This document shows positions 30,523 through 38,864 of a DNA stretch of 64,000 nucleotides, one piece after another (within the stretch, counting starts at the first letter, position 1; each line of letters begins with the position of its first letter). This stretch comes from Amycolatopsis anabasis (GTDB lineage: Bacteria > Actinomycetota > Actinomycetes > Mycobacteriales > Pseudonocardiaceae), in assembly GCF_009765355.1 (NCBI RefSeq), contig NZ_VTHK01000010.1, positions 1 to 64,000 on the forward strand, given 5' to 3'. The position numbers and the translations under genes were made by a program. The notes under the pieces were generated by a model. It had not been told where the DNA came from. It saw nothing but the letters and a program-made list of their open reading frames with translations, and did no database searches.

Positions 30523-32097
30523 TCAGTTGACGCAGGGCACGCCGCCTGCGGTGATGGGGCGAGCGGGCGGCGCCGAAGAACTCGAGGCCGAACTGGACGA
30601 GGGAGTGCTCGACGGCGGGGACGACGGCACGGGCGGGTGGGCGCTCGACTGGGCGACCGGCTGGTCGGGCCGGGTGGCGGCGCCGTGGTAGTCCCGGCCG
30701 AGCAGCACCCGGAGGTGACCGCGCGCGACATCCCGATCCGGTTCGACCTGGATCCGATCGCCCAGGGCCTGCTTGATCGCCGCGGCGCCCGACTCCTCGC
30801 CCGGCGCGTACCGGACCAGGGTGGTCGCCCGGGGGGTGAGTTGCGTGCTGCCGCCGTCACGGAAACCTTTGGCCTGCAGCAGTTTCCGCGTGTCCGCGCC
30901 GAGCGTGGCGTCGCCGGTGCCGTTGAAGAGTTCCACGGTGAACGCCTCGGCGCCGGGGATCTTCGCCGTGCCGCCGGTCGAAGACGGGCTGGTCGGGCCG
31001 GTCGGAGTGCCGTCGTCGGTCAGCTCGTGGATGAACGCCTGCACCTGCGCGGCGTCGACCTTCATCACGTCCGCCCCGCCGATCACCGCGTTGCCCTGCA
31101 CCGGGATCGTGTGGAACTCGACGTTTCCGCTGGTCAGCCCGCGCATCTGGTCGGCGAACTCGAGCAGGTCCCAGTCCTGGGACAGCACCACCGACTTCTT
31201 CACCGCCTCGATCACGTCGCCGACCTTGACCGGGTTGGCCAGTACGTCCGGCGACAGCACCTTGCGCGCGAGACCGGACAGGAACGCCTGCTGGCGGGCG
31301 ATCCGGTCCAGGTCGCCGTTCTGCAGGTCGTACCGCTGCCGGACGAACGCCAGCGCCTGCACGCCTTCGACGGTCTGGTGACCGGCCGGCAGGTCGACCC
31401 CCGATTTCCGCTCGCGGACCGGGTTGTTCAGGCACACCTCGACGCCGCCGATGGCCTTGGTGACCTCGTAGAAACTGGACAGGTTCACCTCGGCGTACCG
31501 GTCGATCATGCCGGGCTTGCCCATGAACTGCTCGAGGGTGGCGATCAGGTTCTTCCGGCCGGCGACCTTGGCCTGCTTGTCGACCTCTTTCAGATCGGTC
31601 ATCCCCTGCTGTTGCAGGGTTTTCGACTTGTCGTTGTACGCGTAGACGAAGGCGCCGTTGAGCTTGTGCTTGCCGTAGCCTCCGGCCAGTTCGACCCAGG
31701 AGTCGCGGGGGAACGAGATGGCCACCGCGCGCTTCCCGTTCTGGGGGATGTGCACCAGGATCATCGTGTCGGTCTGCCGCTCGCCGTCCGAGTCGCCGGC
31801 GTGCAGCATGTCCAGCACCTCGCGGGGCAGTGGGTTGCCCTGCTCGTCGGTGCGGCTGTCCTGGCCGACGAGCAGGATGTCCACCGCGCCGTCCAGCGGC
31901 TTGGCCTCCATCGGCTTGTCGAACACGTTGGTGGTGGCCAGCCCGTCGTTCGGGTCGCCGATGAACTGCCAGCCGTACCAGGTCAGCGCCAGGATGAGCG
32001 CGGACACCAGGCCGACCACGATCTTGCCGCTGACCAGGGCGAACACACCCGCTCGGGCGCGTCTGGGCGCGGCGAGAGGTGGCGGTACGTTGCTCAC
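30523..32097 (-). CDS. LCP-family glycopolymer ligase with LytR_C domain
   Basis: 524 aa from the GTG at 32097, which has GGGAGGAG five bases upstream; the ATG-equivalent at 32145 lacks an RBS. A membrane helix (VVGLVSALILALTWYGWQFI) precedes the LCP domain with DILLVGQDSRTDEQG, SFPRDSWVELAG, VEVCLNNP and FVRQRYDLQNGDLDRIARQQ. A LytR_C domain follows (FTVELFNGTGDATLGADTRK) and a Ser/Pro-rich tail ending PCVN. It probably ligates arabinogalactan or a related polymer to peptidoglycan, as Lcp1/CpsA (Rv3267) does. It is divergent from rmlB, the start of the rhamnose-linker genes. Confidence 0.94.
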   Translation of the reverse strand: MSNVPPPLAAPRRARAGVFALVSGKIVVGLVSALILALTWYGWQFIGDPNDGLATTNVFDKPMEAKPLDGAVDILLVGQDSRTDEQGNPLPREVLDMLHAGDSDGERQTDTMILVHIPQNGKRAVAISFPRDSWVELAGGYGKHKLNGAFVYAYNDKSKTLQQQGMTDLKEVDKQAKVAGRKNLIATLEQFMGKPGMIDRYAEVNLSSFYEVTKAIGGVEVCLNNPVRERKSGVDLPAGHQTVEGVQALAFVRQRYDLQNGDLDRIARQQAFLSGLARKVLSPDVLANPVKVGDVIEAVKKSVVLSQDWDLLEFADQMRGLTSGNVEFHTIPVQGNAVIGGADVMKVDAAQVQAFIHELTDDGTPTGPTSPSSTGGTAKIPGAEAFTVELFNGTGDATLGADTRKLLQAKGFRDGGSTQLTPRATTLVRYAPGEESGAAAIKQALGDRIQVEPDRDVARGHLRVLLGRDYHGAATRPDQPVAQSSAHPPVPSSPPSSTPSSSSASSSSAPPARPITAGGVPCVN

Positions 32098-32277
32098 GCG
32101 CGCTCCTCCCAGGCCCGTCTGCCGATCAGCGTTGCCCCCGGACAACCGTCACAGACCGGTGTCACCGCTCCATTTTACTGTGACCCCTGTTAGACGTCCG
32201 TAGGCTCATCAAAGTTGCCCCGCGCATGGCACACTGCGGGTGGCGGCAGGCGAGCAGGTGAAAGGGCAGGGACGCAG

Positions 32278-33291
32278 ATGCGCGTGTTGGTCACCGGGGG
32301 CGCGGGTTTCATCGGATCGCACTACGTGCGGCAGGCATTGTCCGGTGAGTATCCGACGTTGTCCGACGCCGAAGTGGTGGTACTCGACAAACTCACCTAT
32401 GCCGGTAACGAGAAGAACCTCGAGCCGGTCGCGGGCAATCCGCGATTCCGATTCGTGAAGGGCGATATCTGCGATCCGAACCTGGTGTCCGAAGTGATGT
32501 CCGGAGTGGACCTGGTCGTGCACTTCGCGGCTGAGTCCCATGTGGACCGTTCGATCTTCGGTTCCGCGGATTTCGTGCTCACCAACGTGCTCGGCACGCA
32601 AACCCTGCTGCAGGCGGCGCTCGGCGCCGGGGTGGGCAAGTTCGTGCACGTCTCCACCGACGAGGTTTACGGATCCATTGAAACAGGCTCGTGGACCGAG
32701 GACCACGTGCTCGAACCGAATTCGCCGTATTCCGCGTCGAAAGCGTCCTCGGATCTGCTGGCGCGCGCTTTCTACCGCACGCACAAACTTCCGGTCTGCG
32801 TGACCCGGTGTTCGAACAACTACGGTCCGTACCAGTTCCCGGAAAAGGTCATCCCGCTGTTCGTGACCAATTTGCTGGACGGCAAGAAGGTGCCGCTCTA
32901 CGGGGACGGCCTCAATGTTCGTGACTGGCTGCACGTGGATGATCACTGTCGTGGCATCCAGCTCGTCGCCGACAGCGGCCGGGCCGGGGAGATCTACAAC
33001 ATCGGCGGCGGCACCGAGCTCACCAACGCCGACCTGACCGAGCGGCTGCTGGCCGCCCTCGACGCCGGTTGGGAGATGGTGGAGCCGGTGGAGGACCGCA
33101 AGGGGCACGACCGCCGGTACTCGGTGGACATCACCAAGATCAGCGAGGAGCTCGGCTACGCGCCGCGGGTGTCCTTCGCGGACGGGCTCGCCGACACCGT
33201 GCGCTGGTACCAGGCGAACCGCGCCTGGTGGGAGCCGTTGAAGGGCCGGGCGGCGCTGGCGGACACCTCGGGCGGGCCGGCGCTTCCATGA
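32278..33291 (+). CDS. rmlB: dTDP-glucose 4,6-dehydratase
   Basis: 337 aa from the ATG at 32278. It performs the second step of dTDP-L-rhamnose synthesis. The Rossmann motif VTGGAGFIGSHYVRQAL, the catalytic T-D-E triad (VSTDEVYGSI) and the YxxxK pair (PYSASKASSDLLARAF) are intact, as are CSNNYGPYQFPEKVIPL and DWLHVDDHCRGI. The stop overlaps the rmlD start (ATGA). Rhamnose made here feeds WbbL in the linker unit of arabinogalactan and probably other glycans. Confidence 0.97.
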   Translation: MRVLVTGGAGFIGSHYVRQALSGEYPTLSDAEVVVLDKLTYAGNEKNLEPVAGNPRFRFVKGDICDPNLVSEVMSGVDLVVHFAAESHVDRSIFGSADFVLTNVLGTQTLLQAALGAGVGKFVHVSTDEVYGSIETGSWTEDHVLEPNSPYSASKASSDLLARAFYRTHKLPVCVTRCSNNYGPYQFPEKVIPLFVTNLLDGKKVPLYGDGLNVRDWLHVDDHCRGIQLVADSGRAGEIYNIGGGTELTNADLTERLLAALDAGWEMVEPVEDRKGHDRRYSVDITKISEELGYAPRVSFADGLADTVRWYQANRAWWEPLKGRAALADTSGGPALP

Positions 33292-34205
33292 CCGCTCCGG
33301 CCAAGCTCTCCCTGCTCGTCCCCGGCGGCTCCGGTCAGCTGGGGCGTGAGTTCGCCGCGCTCGACGGCGAGGACGTCGAAGTGCGCGCACCCGGTTCGGC
33401 CGAACTGGACGTGACCGAGGCCGGTGCGGTGATCGAAGCCGTGGCGGACCTCGCGGCGCGGGCGGAGAGCGCGGGCAGGCGGCCGGTCGTGGTCAACGCG
33501 GCCGCCTACACCAAGGTGGACGACGCCGAGGAGTACGAGGACCGCGCGTTCGCGGTGAACGCGGACGGTCCCCGTGTGCTGGCGGCGGCGTGCACCTCGC
33601 GCCGGGTGCCGCTGGTGCACTTGTCGACCGACTACGTGTTCTCCGGTGACGGGGACCGCCCGTACCGGCCGGACGACCCGATCCGGCCCCGCAGCGCCTA
33701 CGGCCGGACCAAGGCCGCGGGGGAGGACGCGGTCCTCGGTTCCGGGGCCTCGGCCTGGGTGGTGCGGACCGGTTACGTGTACGGCGCCACCGGGCACAAC
33801 TTCGTGCGCACCATGGTGCGCTTGGAAGGCGAGCGCGACACGGTGTCCGTTGTGGACGATCAGCGCGGTTCGCCGACGTGGACCGCGGATCTGGCCGCCG
33901 GGCTGGTCGAGCTGGCCCGGCTGATCGCCGACGGCCGCGGGCCGAGCGCGCGGATCCTGCACTGCACCGGCGGCGGCGAGACCACCTGGTACCACTTCAC
34001 CCGGGCGATCTTCGCCGAGCTGGGCGCCGATCCGGACCGGGTCAAACCGTGCGCCACCGCGGACTTCCCGCGCCCCGCGCCGCGCCCGGCGTATTCGGTG
34101 CTGTCCAAAGAGGAATGGGCCGAAGCCGGGCTGACCCCGCTCCGCCCGTGGCAGGACGCGCTCAAGGAATTCTTCAACCGCCACGGCGCCGAACTCCGCC
34201 CCTGA
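33288..34205 (+). CDS. rmlD: dTDP-4-dehydrorhamnose reductase
   Basis: 305 aa, ATG overlapping the rmlB stop. It catalyses the final NADPH-dependent reduction to dTDP-L-rhamnose. LVPGGSGQLGREFAAL binds the cofactor; VNAAAYTKVDDAEEYEDRAF, HLSTDYVFSGDGDRPY and the catalytic Y-x3-K in SAYGRTKAAGEDAV are present. Other family blocks are GYVYGATGHNFVRTM and DDQRGSPTWTADLA. rmlA and rmlC are not in the window. The 3' side carries a double hairpin before the convergent glycosyltransferase. Confidence 0.96.
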   Translation: MTAPAKLSLLVPGGSGQLGREFAALDGEDVEVRAPGSAELDVTEAGAVIEAVADLAARAESAGRRPVVVNAAAYTKVDDAEEYEDRAFAVNADGPRVLAAACTSRRVPLVHLSTDYVFSGDGDRPYRPDDPIRPRSAYGRTKAAGEDAVLGSGASAWVVRTGYVYGATGHNFVRTMVRLEGERDTVSVVDDQRGSPTWTADLAAGLVELARLIADGRGPSARILHCTGGGETTWYHFTRAIFAELGADPDRVKPCATADFPRPAPRPAYSVLSKEEWAEAGLTPLRPWQDALKEFFNRHGAELRP

Positions 34206-34213
34206 CCCAGTCT

Positions 34214-34297
34214 CAATTCCCCCAATGTGGCATTGGGGGAATTGGAGGTACCCAATGTGGCTTTCGGGGCGTTGAAGGTACCGAAAGCCACATTGGG
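34214..34297. terminator. Two adjacent gene-end hairpins (family D)
   Basis: Hairpin 1: CAATTCCCCCAAT / ATTGGGGGAATTG, 13 bp perfect, 5-base loop (34214-34244). Hairpin 2: CCCAATGTGGCTTTCGG / CCGAAAGCCACATTGGG, 17 bp perfect, 13-base loop (34251-34297). Both lie between the convergent stops of rmlD and the GT4 gene. Confidence 0.8.
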
Positions 34298-34307
34298 GGA
34301 AGTTCGG

Positions 34308-35390
34308 TCAGCCGAGGGCTTGGCGGTAGGCGGTGACGGTGGTTTCCGCGCAGCGGCGCCAGGTGAAGCCGGCGGCGTGGGCGCGGCGGGCGGCGGAGAG
34401 GGATGCCGCGTGCGGATCGGAGACCGCTTCCCGGAGGGCCTCGGCGAGCGCGGTCACGTCGCCGTGCGGCACCAGCCGGGCGTGGCCGTCGGCGACCTCG
34501 CGCAGTGCCGGGATGTCCGAGCAGACCACGGGCACATCGCAGGCCAGGGCTTCCAGGACCGGTAGCCCGAAACCCTCGTCGCGGGAAGGGAGCACGAGCG
34601 CCGCCGCGCCCGCGACCACGCTGCGCAGGTCCACATCGGACAGATAGCCGACGTGCCGGGCGCGTTTCCCGGAGGCGTGGGGCCCGGGACCGGAGAACAC
34701 CAGGGGCGGCAGGTCGGGCGCGGAGTCGTGGGCGCGGGTGAGCCAGTCCAGGCCCTTGCGGGGGCCGGAGGCGCCGACGAACAGCAGGTACTTCGACGGC
34801 AGGTCCAGGCGGTCGCGGAGTTCCTGGTTCGGCGGGCGGGCGGCGAACCAGGCGGCGTCGACCCCGAGCGGGGTCACCACGACCTTGTCCCGCGCGACGT
34901 CCAGGCGAGTGGCGACGGCGTCGGCGACGGCGGCGGTCGGGGTGCAGATCACGTCGGCGCGGGCGGCGCCGCGGCGGACCAGCGCGGGCAGGTCGTGGTC
35001 GCTGGGGGCCAGTTCTTCCGGGTTGTCCAGGAAGGCGAGGTCGTGGATGGTGAGCACCCCGGCCGCGCGCAACGTGCCGGGCAGCACGAAATTGGTGCCG
35101 TGCACGATGTCCGCCCGTCCGGCGAACAGTTCGACCGGCGGGAACACCGACCGCAGCCAGCACTGGCGCAGCAGCCGCGCGGAGACCGGCATGCCCCGGG
35201 CCCGCGCGCCGTGCGGCAACGCGTGCCGGAGTTTGCGCCAGCCGCGCAGGGTGAACGCCACCGCGCGCATGTCCACATCGGACAGCGAGGCGAGTTCTTC
35301 GGACAGCGAAGCGGTGTAGCGGCCGATACCGGTCCGGGCGCCGAGCAGCGGGGTGCCGTCGAGCAGGACCCGGAGGCGCGGCTCAACCAC
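34308..35390 (-). CDS. GT4-family glycosyltransferase
   Basis: 360 aa, GTG start overlapping the upstream gene's stop by 8 bp. GT-B fold: N-terminal LLDGTPLLGARTGIGRYTAS, mid-protein DIVHGTNFVLPG and TIHDLAFLDNPEEL, and the C-terminal nucleotide-sugar site SRDEGFGLPVLEALACDVPV with the E-x7-E signature. Similar enzymes often use GDP-mannose or UDP-sugars as retaining transferases. It is the last of three minus-strand glycosyltransferase genes that are probably one transcript. Acceptor unknown. Confidence 0.9.
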   Translation of the reverse strand: MVEPRLRVLLDGTPLLGARTGIGRYTASLSEELASLSDVDMRAVAFTLRGWRKLRHALPHGARARGMPVSARLLRQCWLRSVFPPVELFAGRADIVHGTNFVLPGTLRAAGVLTIHDLAFLDNPEELAPSDHDLPALVRRGAARADVICTPTAAVADAVATRLDVARDKVVVTPLGVDAAWFAARPPNQELRDRLDLPSKYLLFVGASGPRKGLDWLTRAHDSAPDLPPLVFSGPGPHASGKRARHVGYLSDVDLRSVVAGAAALVLPSRDEGFGLPVLEALACDVPVVCSDIPALREVADGHARLVPHGDVTALAEALREAVSDPHAASLSAARRAHAAGFTWRRCAETTVTAYRQALG

Positions 35391-37896
35391 GGCCGCGCCT
35401 GGCGACTTTGCGGACCCGGCCGAGGACGCGCCGGGCGAGTTCGCGCGGCCCGCCCTGGTCGAGGTACTCCCGCACGAGCGCGAGGTCCCGGCGGACGAGT
35501 TCGGCCCCGCGCAACGGTTCCGAGACCACCAGGTCCGCCGAACCGGGGAGCCGGTCGGCGGCGGGGCGCGGGTCCCGGCAGAACTCCACCAGCGGCGCGA
35601 GCGCGGCGGGCCAGGCGAACCGCCGCGCGACCACGGCCAGCCGCTCCCGGCACGCGGCCGCGAACTCCGCGTCGTACAGGGTTCTTTCCAGCGCGCCGGC
35701 GAGCGCCTCCGCGTCTTCGGCGGGCACCACCACGCCCAGTTTCTCGGCGCGCACCAGATCGGCGAACGCGTCGCCGTCGGTGGTGACGACCGGCAGCCCG
35801 GCCCAGAAGTAGTCCAGCACCCGGGTGCGGAACGCGAACGTGGTTTCCACGTGCTCGTAGTGCGTGGTGACCCCGCAGTCGGCGTCCAGCAGCCAGTTCT
35901 GCCGCTCGGCGTAGGGCACCCACTGCTCGTTGAAGAACACGTGCTTTCCGGTCAGCCCGAGCTGGTCGGAAAGCCGCACGGTCCGCGCGCCGATGTCCAT
36001 CTCGGCGACCTCGGGATTGGGATGCCGCATGCCGAGGAACACCAGCCGCACGTCACCGCGCCGCGCGCGCAGCCGGTCGATCGCGCGGACCAGGGTCAGC
36101 GGGTCGAACCAGCTGTAGACGCCGCCCGCCCACAGCACCACGTGGTCGGTCTCGGAGATGCCGTCCAGCGCGGCCCGCAACCCGGGGCCGGTGCGCACCG
36201 GCGGTTCGGCGGGCAGCCCGAACGGCACCTCGGCGAGCAGCGACCGGGTGGTCGGATCGGCGTCGTACAGCCGCGGGGTGAGCCGCCCGAGCGCGGCGAG
36301 GTGCCCGAGCCAGAAGTGCCGCTGCCGCTCGGAGGCGCAGAGGAAGAAGTCGCCGCGCTCCAGCTGCGCGTCCAGCACCTTGGTGACGCTCACCAGGTCC
36401 GCGGCGCGCTTGTCGTCCGGCACACCCTTGCCCTGTTCCAGCAGTTCCAGGTGCATCGGGTCGTACAGGTCGCAGACGACGATCTTCGCCGAGTCCTCCG
36501 CCTTGAGCGCGGGCGCCATCTCCAGCACGTGCCCCTGCAGGATGACGATGTCGGCCCAGTCGATCGGCTCGGCGAGGTCCCGGCGCTTCGCGGCGCTGAC
36601 CTGGAAAGGGGCCGGGGGCGGATCGGCGAGCGGGTTCACGGTGACCAGCCGGACCTCGTGCTCGCCGGAGAGCACCGACGCGATGTTCCACGCCCGGATC
36701 GCCGGGCCGGCCATCCGCTCGGTGAGCGCGTCGCCGGTGATCACCAGGATCTTCCGCCGCTGCCCGTAGACGCCCTCGATGCCGAACGCCTCGACCAGGA
36801 TCTCGTGCGCGGCGAGGTAGCGCGGCAACGGGTAGGCGGGCTCCAAAGCCTCGCGCAGCAACGGAATCAGATCGGCGTCGGTGCGGACCCGGGCCGCCTG
36901 CTCCGCGGCCCGGGACGCGGCGAGCGAAGGCAGCAGTTCGACGAACTGGTCGATCGCGAGCACCCCGGCCAGGGTGGTGCGCGGCACCGGGATCGGGCCG
37001 GTCTCGACCGGGCCGACGCCGCGGGCGAGGTCGAGCTGGGTCGCGTCCAGCTCACCCCGGGCGGTCGCGCGGCGCACCGCGAGCGCGAGCGCGGCGGGCA
37101 GCACCTTGGCCAGCGTCTCGTCGGAGACGTTCTTGTACAGCGCGGCCAAGGCATTGCGCTCCAGCAGGAACGTCTCACGCCCGGTCTCCGGAGCGTCCAC
37201 TTCGGACATGGTCGCGTGGTGGCGGTGGTAGGCCACCGATTCCGGCACGTACCGCACGCGCCAGCCGCGCAGGTTCAACCGCCAGCCGAAGTCCACGTCC
37301 TCGTAGAACATGAAGAAGCGTTCGTCGAAGCCGCCGAGCTCGGCGAACACCGCGGCCCGGACGAACATCGACGAGCCGGTGGCGAACAACACGTCCTTGG
37401 CGGCCTCGTGCTCGGCGGCGGGCAGGTCGGCCAGCGGGCTTCCCGCGTGCCGCTTGTAGCCCATGCCGAACCAGGTGAGCCCGCCGTCGACGAAATCGAC
37501 CCCGGTGCCGCCGGAGTCGACGACCTTGCTCGCGACCGCGGCGACCGTGGGGTCGGCGGTGAGCACGGCGACGGCCGCGCGGGCCCACCCGGGATCCGGG
37601 CGGGCGTCGTTGTTGAGGAAGGCGAGCACGTTGCCGTTCGCCTCGCGGGCGCCGAGGTTGCAGCCGCCCGCGAAACCGAGGTTCGCCGGCGATTCGATGA
37701 GCTTGACCTCGGGGGCCGCCGCCCGGATGCGGGAGACGTCGTCACCGCCGGAGGCGTTGTCCACGCAGATGATCTCCAGGCGCGGGTAGTCCAGCTGCCC
37801 GGTCAGCGCGCGCAGGCAGGTGATGGTGTCGTCCGCGCCGCGGTAGTTCACCACGATCACCGACACCAGCGGCAGCGCCGTTTCCCCCTGGACCAA
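35383..37896 (-). CDS. Two-domain glycosyltransferase (GT2 fused to GT-B)
   Basis: 837 aa. The start is a TTG at 37896 with AAGGAG seven bases upstream; a much longer frame has no homology upstream. Residues ~10-260 are an inverting GT2 domain (VSVIVVNYRGADDTITCLRA, CVDNASGGDD, AFLNNDARPDPGW, GFDERFFMFYEDVDFGWRLN), close to rhamnosyl/galactofuranosyl transferases. After a helical linker, residues ~400-800 form a second transferase of the GT-B type (ILVITGDALTERMAGPAIRA, VLWAGGVYSWFDPLTLVRAI, VLDYFWAGLPVVTTDGDAFA). One chain may add two consecutive sugars. It sits between a GT4 and a GT2 gene. Confidence 0.87.
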   Translation of the reverse strand: MVQGETALPLVSVIVVNYRGADDTITCLRALTGQLDYPRLEIICVDNASGGDDVSRIRAAAPEVKLIESPANLGFAGGCNLGAREANGNVLAFLNNDARPDPGWARAAVAVLTADPTVAAVASKVVDSGGTGVDFVDGGLTWFGMGYKRHAGSPLADLPAAEHEAAKDVLFATGSSMFVRAAVFAELGGFDERFFMFYEDVDFGWRLNLRGWRVRYVPESVAYHRHHATMSEVDAPETGRETFLLERNALAALYKNVSDETLAKVLPAALALAVRRATARGELDATQLDLARGVGPVETGPIPVPRTTLAGVLAIDQFVELLPSLAASRAAEQAARVRTDADLIPLLREALEPAYPLPRYLAAHEILVEAFGIEGVYGQRRKILVITGDALTERMAGPAIRAWNIASVLSGEHEVRLVTVNPLADPPPAPFQVSAAKRRDLAEPIDWADIVILQGHVLEMAPALKAEDSAKIVVCDLYDPMHLELLEQGKGVPDDKRAADLVSVTKVLDAQLERGDFFLCASERQRHFWLGHLAALGRLTPRLYDADPTTRSLLAEVPFGLPAEPPVRTGPGLRAALDGISETDHVVLWAGGVYSWFDPLTLVRAIDRLRARRGDVRLVFLGMRHPNPEVAEMDIGARTVRLSDQLGLTGKHVFFNEQWVPYAERQNWLLDADCGVTTHYEHVETTFAFRTRVLDYFWAGLPVVTTDGDAFADLVRAEKLGVVVPAEDAEALAGALERTLYDAEFAAACRERLAVVARRFAWPAALAPLVEFCRDPRPAADRLPGSADLVVSEPLRGAELVRRDLALVREYLDQGGPRELARRVLGRVRKVARRGRG

Positions 37897-37928
37897 CGCC
37901 TCGCTCCTTCCGCGTCTGTCACCCGAGC

Positions 37929-38846
37929 CTATCGGCCCGCCCACCTGCGCCAGACCTCGCCTCGTGGGACGGCCGAGCGCCCGCCGACACCGCGACGCGC
38001 GCGCAGGGTCGCGGGGAGCCGGGCGGCGACCTCGGCGAGCACGCGCCAGCGCAGGCCGGGGCGGAAGTTGGCGGCGTCCGGGACGCCGCGCCGCAGCGGG
38101 AGCAGCAGGGTGATCGCGGTGAACCGGGCGAGTTCCCGGGCGGCGACCGCGGCCGGGGCGCAGCGCAGCAGCATGAGCAGCCGGTTGCGTTCGTTCCAGC
38201 GGTGGAACAGCGGCGAACCGGGCCGCGTGCTGGCGCCGTGCCGGTGCCGCACGCGCGCGCCCGGCTCGATGCGCACGTCGTGCCCGGCCAGCCGGAGCCG
38301 CCACGCGGTGTCGGTGTCCTCGTAGTAGCAGAAGAACCCGGCCGGGACGCCGCCGACGGCCCGCAGCGCGTCCGTGCGCAGGAGCGCGGCGCCGCCGCAG
38401 AAGCCGAACGCGGGCGCCGGGGTGGTCAGGTCCGCGCCGTGCCCGTCGGCGCTCAGGCGCACCCCGAGCGACTGCGGCGAGCCGTCCGCGTGCTCCAGTG
38501 CCGAACCCGCGGCCGCCACCTCCGGGGCGTCGCGCAGGGCGTCTTCCAGCGCGCCGAGCCAACCGGGCTCGGGCACCGTGTCGTCGTTGAGCCAGGCCAT
38601 CAGCGGTGTGTCCACAAGGGACAGCGCGGCCGCCAGCGCCCCGGCGTAGCCGAGGTTGCGGTGCGGCCGGAAGACGTGCGGCGCGGACGGGTGCTCGGCC
38701 AGCAGTCGCGCGGTCCCGTCGGTGGAGGCGTTGTCCACCACGAGCGTCCGATGTGGACGATCTTGGCGGGCGAGGGCGTCCAGGCAGCCGGTGATGTGCT
38801 CCGCGCCCCGCCAGGTGACCACCACGACGGTGGTGAGCAGACCCAT
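37929..38846 (-). CDS. GT2-family glycosyltransferase
   Basis: 305 aa from the ATG at 38846; the longer frame is antisense to the divergent GT4 gene. GT2 motifs: TVVVVTWRGAEHITGCLDAL, VDNASTDGTARLLAEH, MAWLNDDTVPEPGWLGAL and the acceptor-side FFCYYEDTDTAWRLRLAGHD. No membrane helices are evident apart from a weak hydrophobic stretch near 255 (FTAITLLLPL). Rhamnosyl- or galactofuranosyl-type transfer is a fair guess. Only 18 bp separate it from the divergent GT4 gene, so promoters must overlap coding DNA. Confidence 0.88.
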   Translation of the reverse strand: MGLLTTVVVVTWRGAEHITGCLDALARQDRPHRTLVVDNASTDGTARLLAEHPSAPHVFRPHRNLGYAGALAAALSLVDTPLMAWLNDDTVPEPGWLGALEDALRDAPEVAAAGSALEHADGSPQSLGVRLSADGHGADLTTPAPAFGFCGGAALLRTDALRAVGGVPAGFFCYYEDTDTAWRLRLAGHDVRIEPGARVRHRHGASTRPGSPLFHRWNERNRLLMLLRCAPAAVAARELARFTAITLLLPLRRGVPDAANFRPGLRWRVLAEVAARLPATLRARRGVGGRSAVPRGEVWRRWAGR

Positions 38847-38864
38847 GCTGGGCAGAATACGGGC

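Noticed and set aside
32149-32183. CRP-like site TCACAG...CTGTGA between LCP and rmlB
   Set aside because: The half-sites are in the reverse orientation for CRP and separated by 23 bases, far from the normal spacing.
34227-34565. Open frame starting MALGELEVPNVAFGALK
   Set aside because: It starts within the family D hairpins and continues antisense to the GT4 gene; the 'protein' is a translated palindrome.
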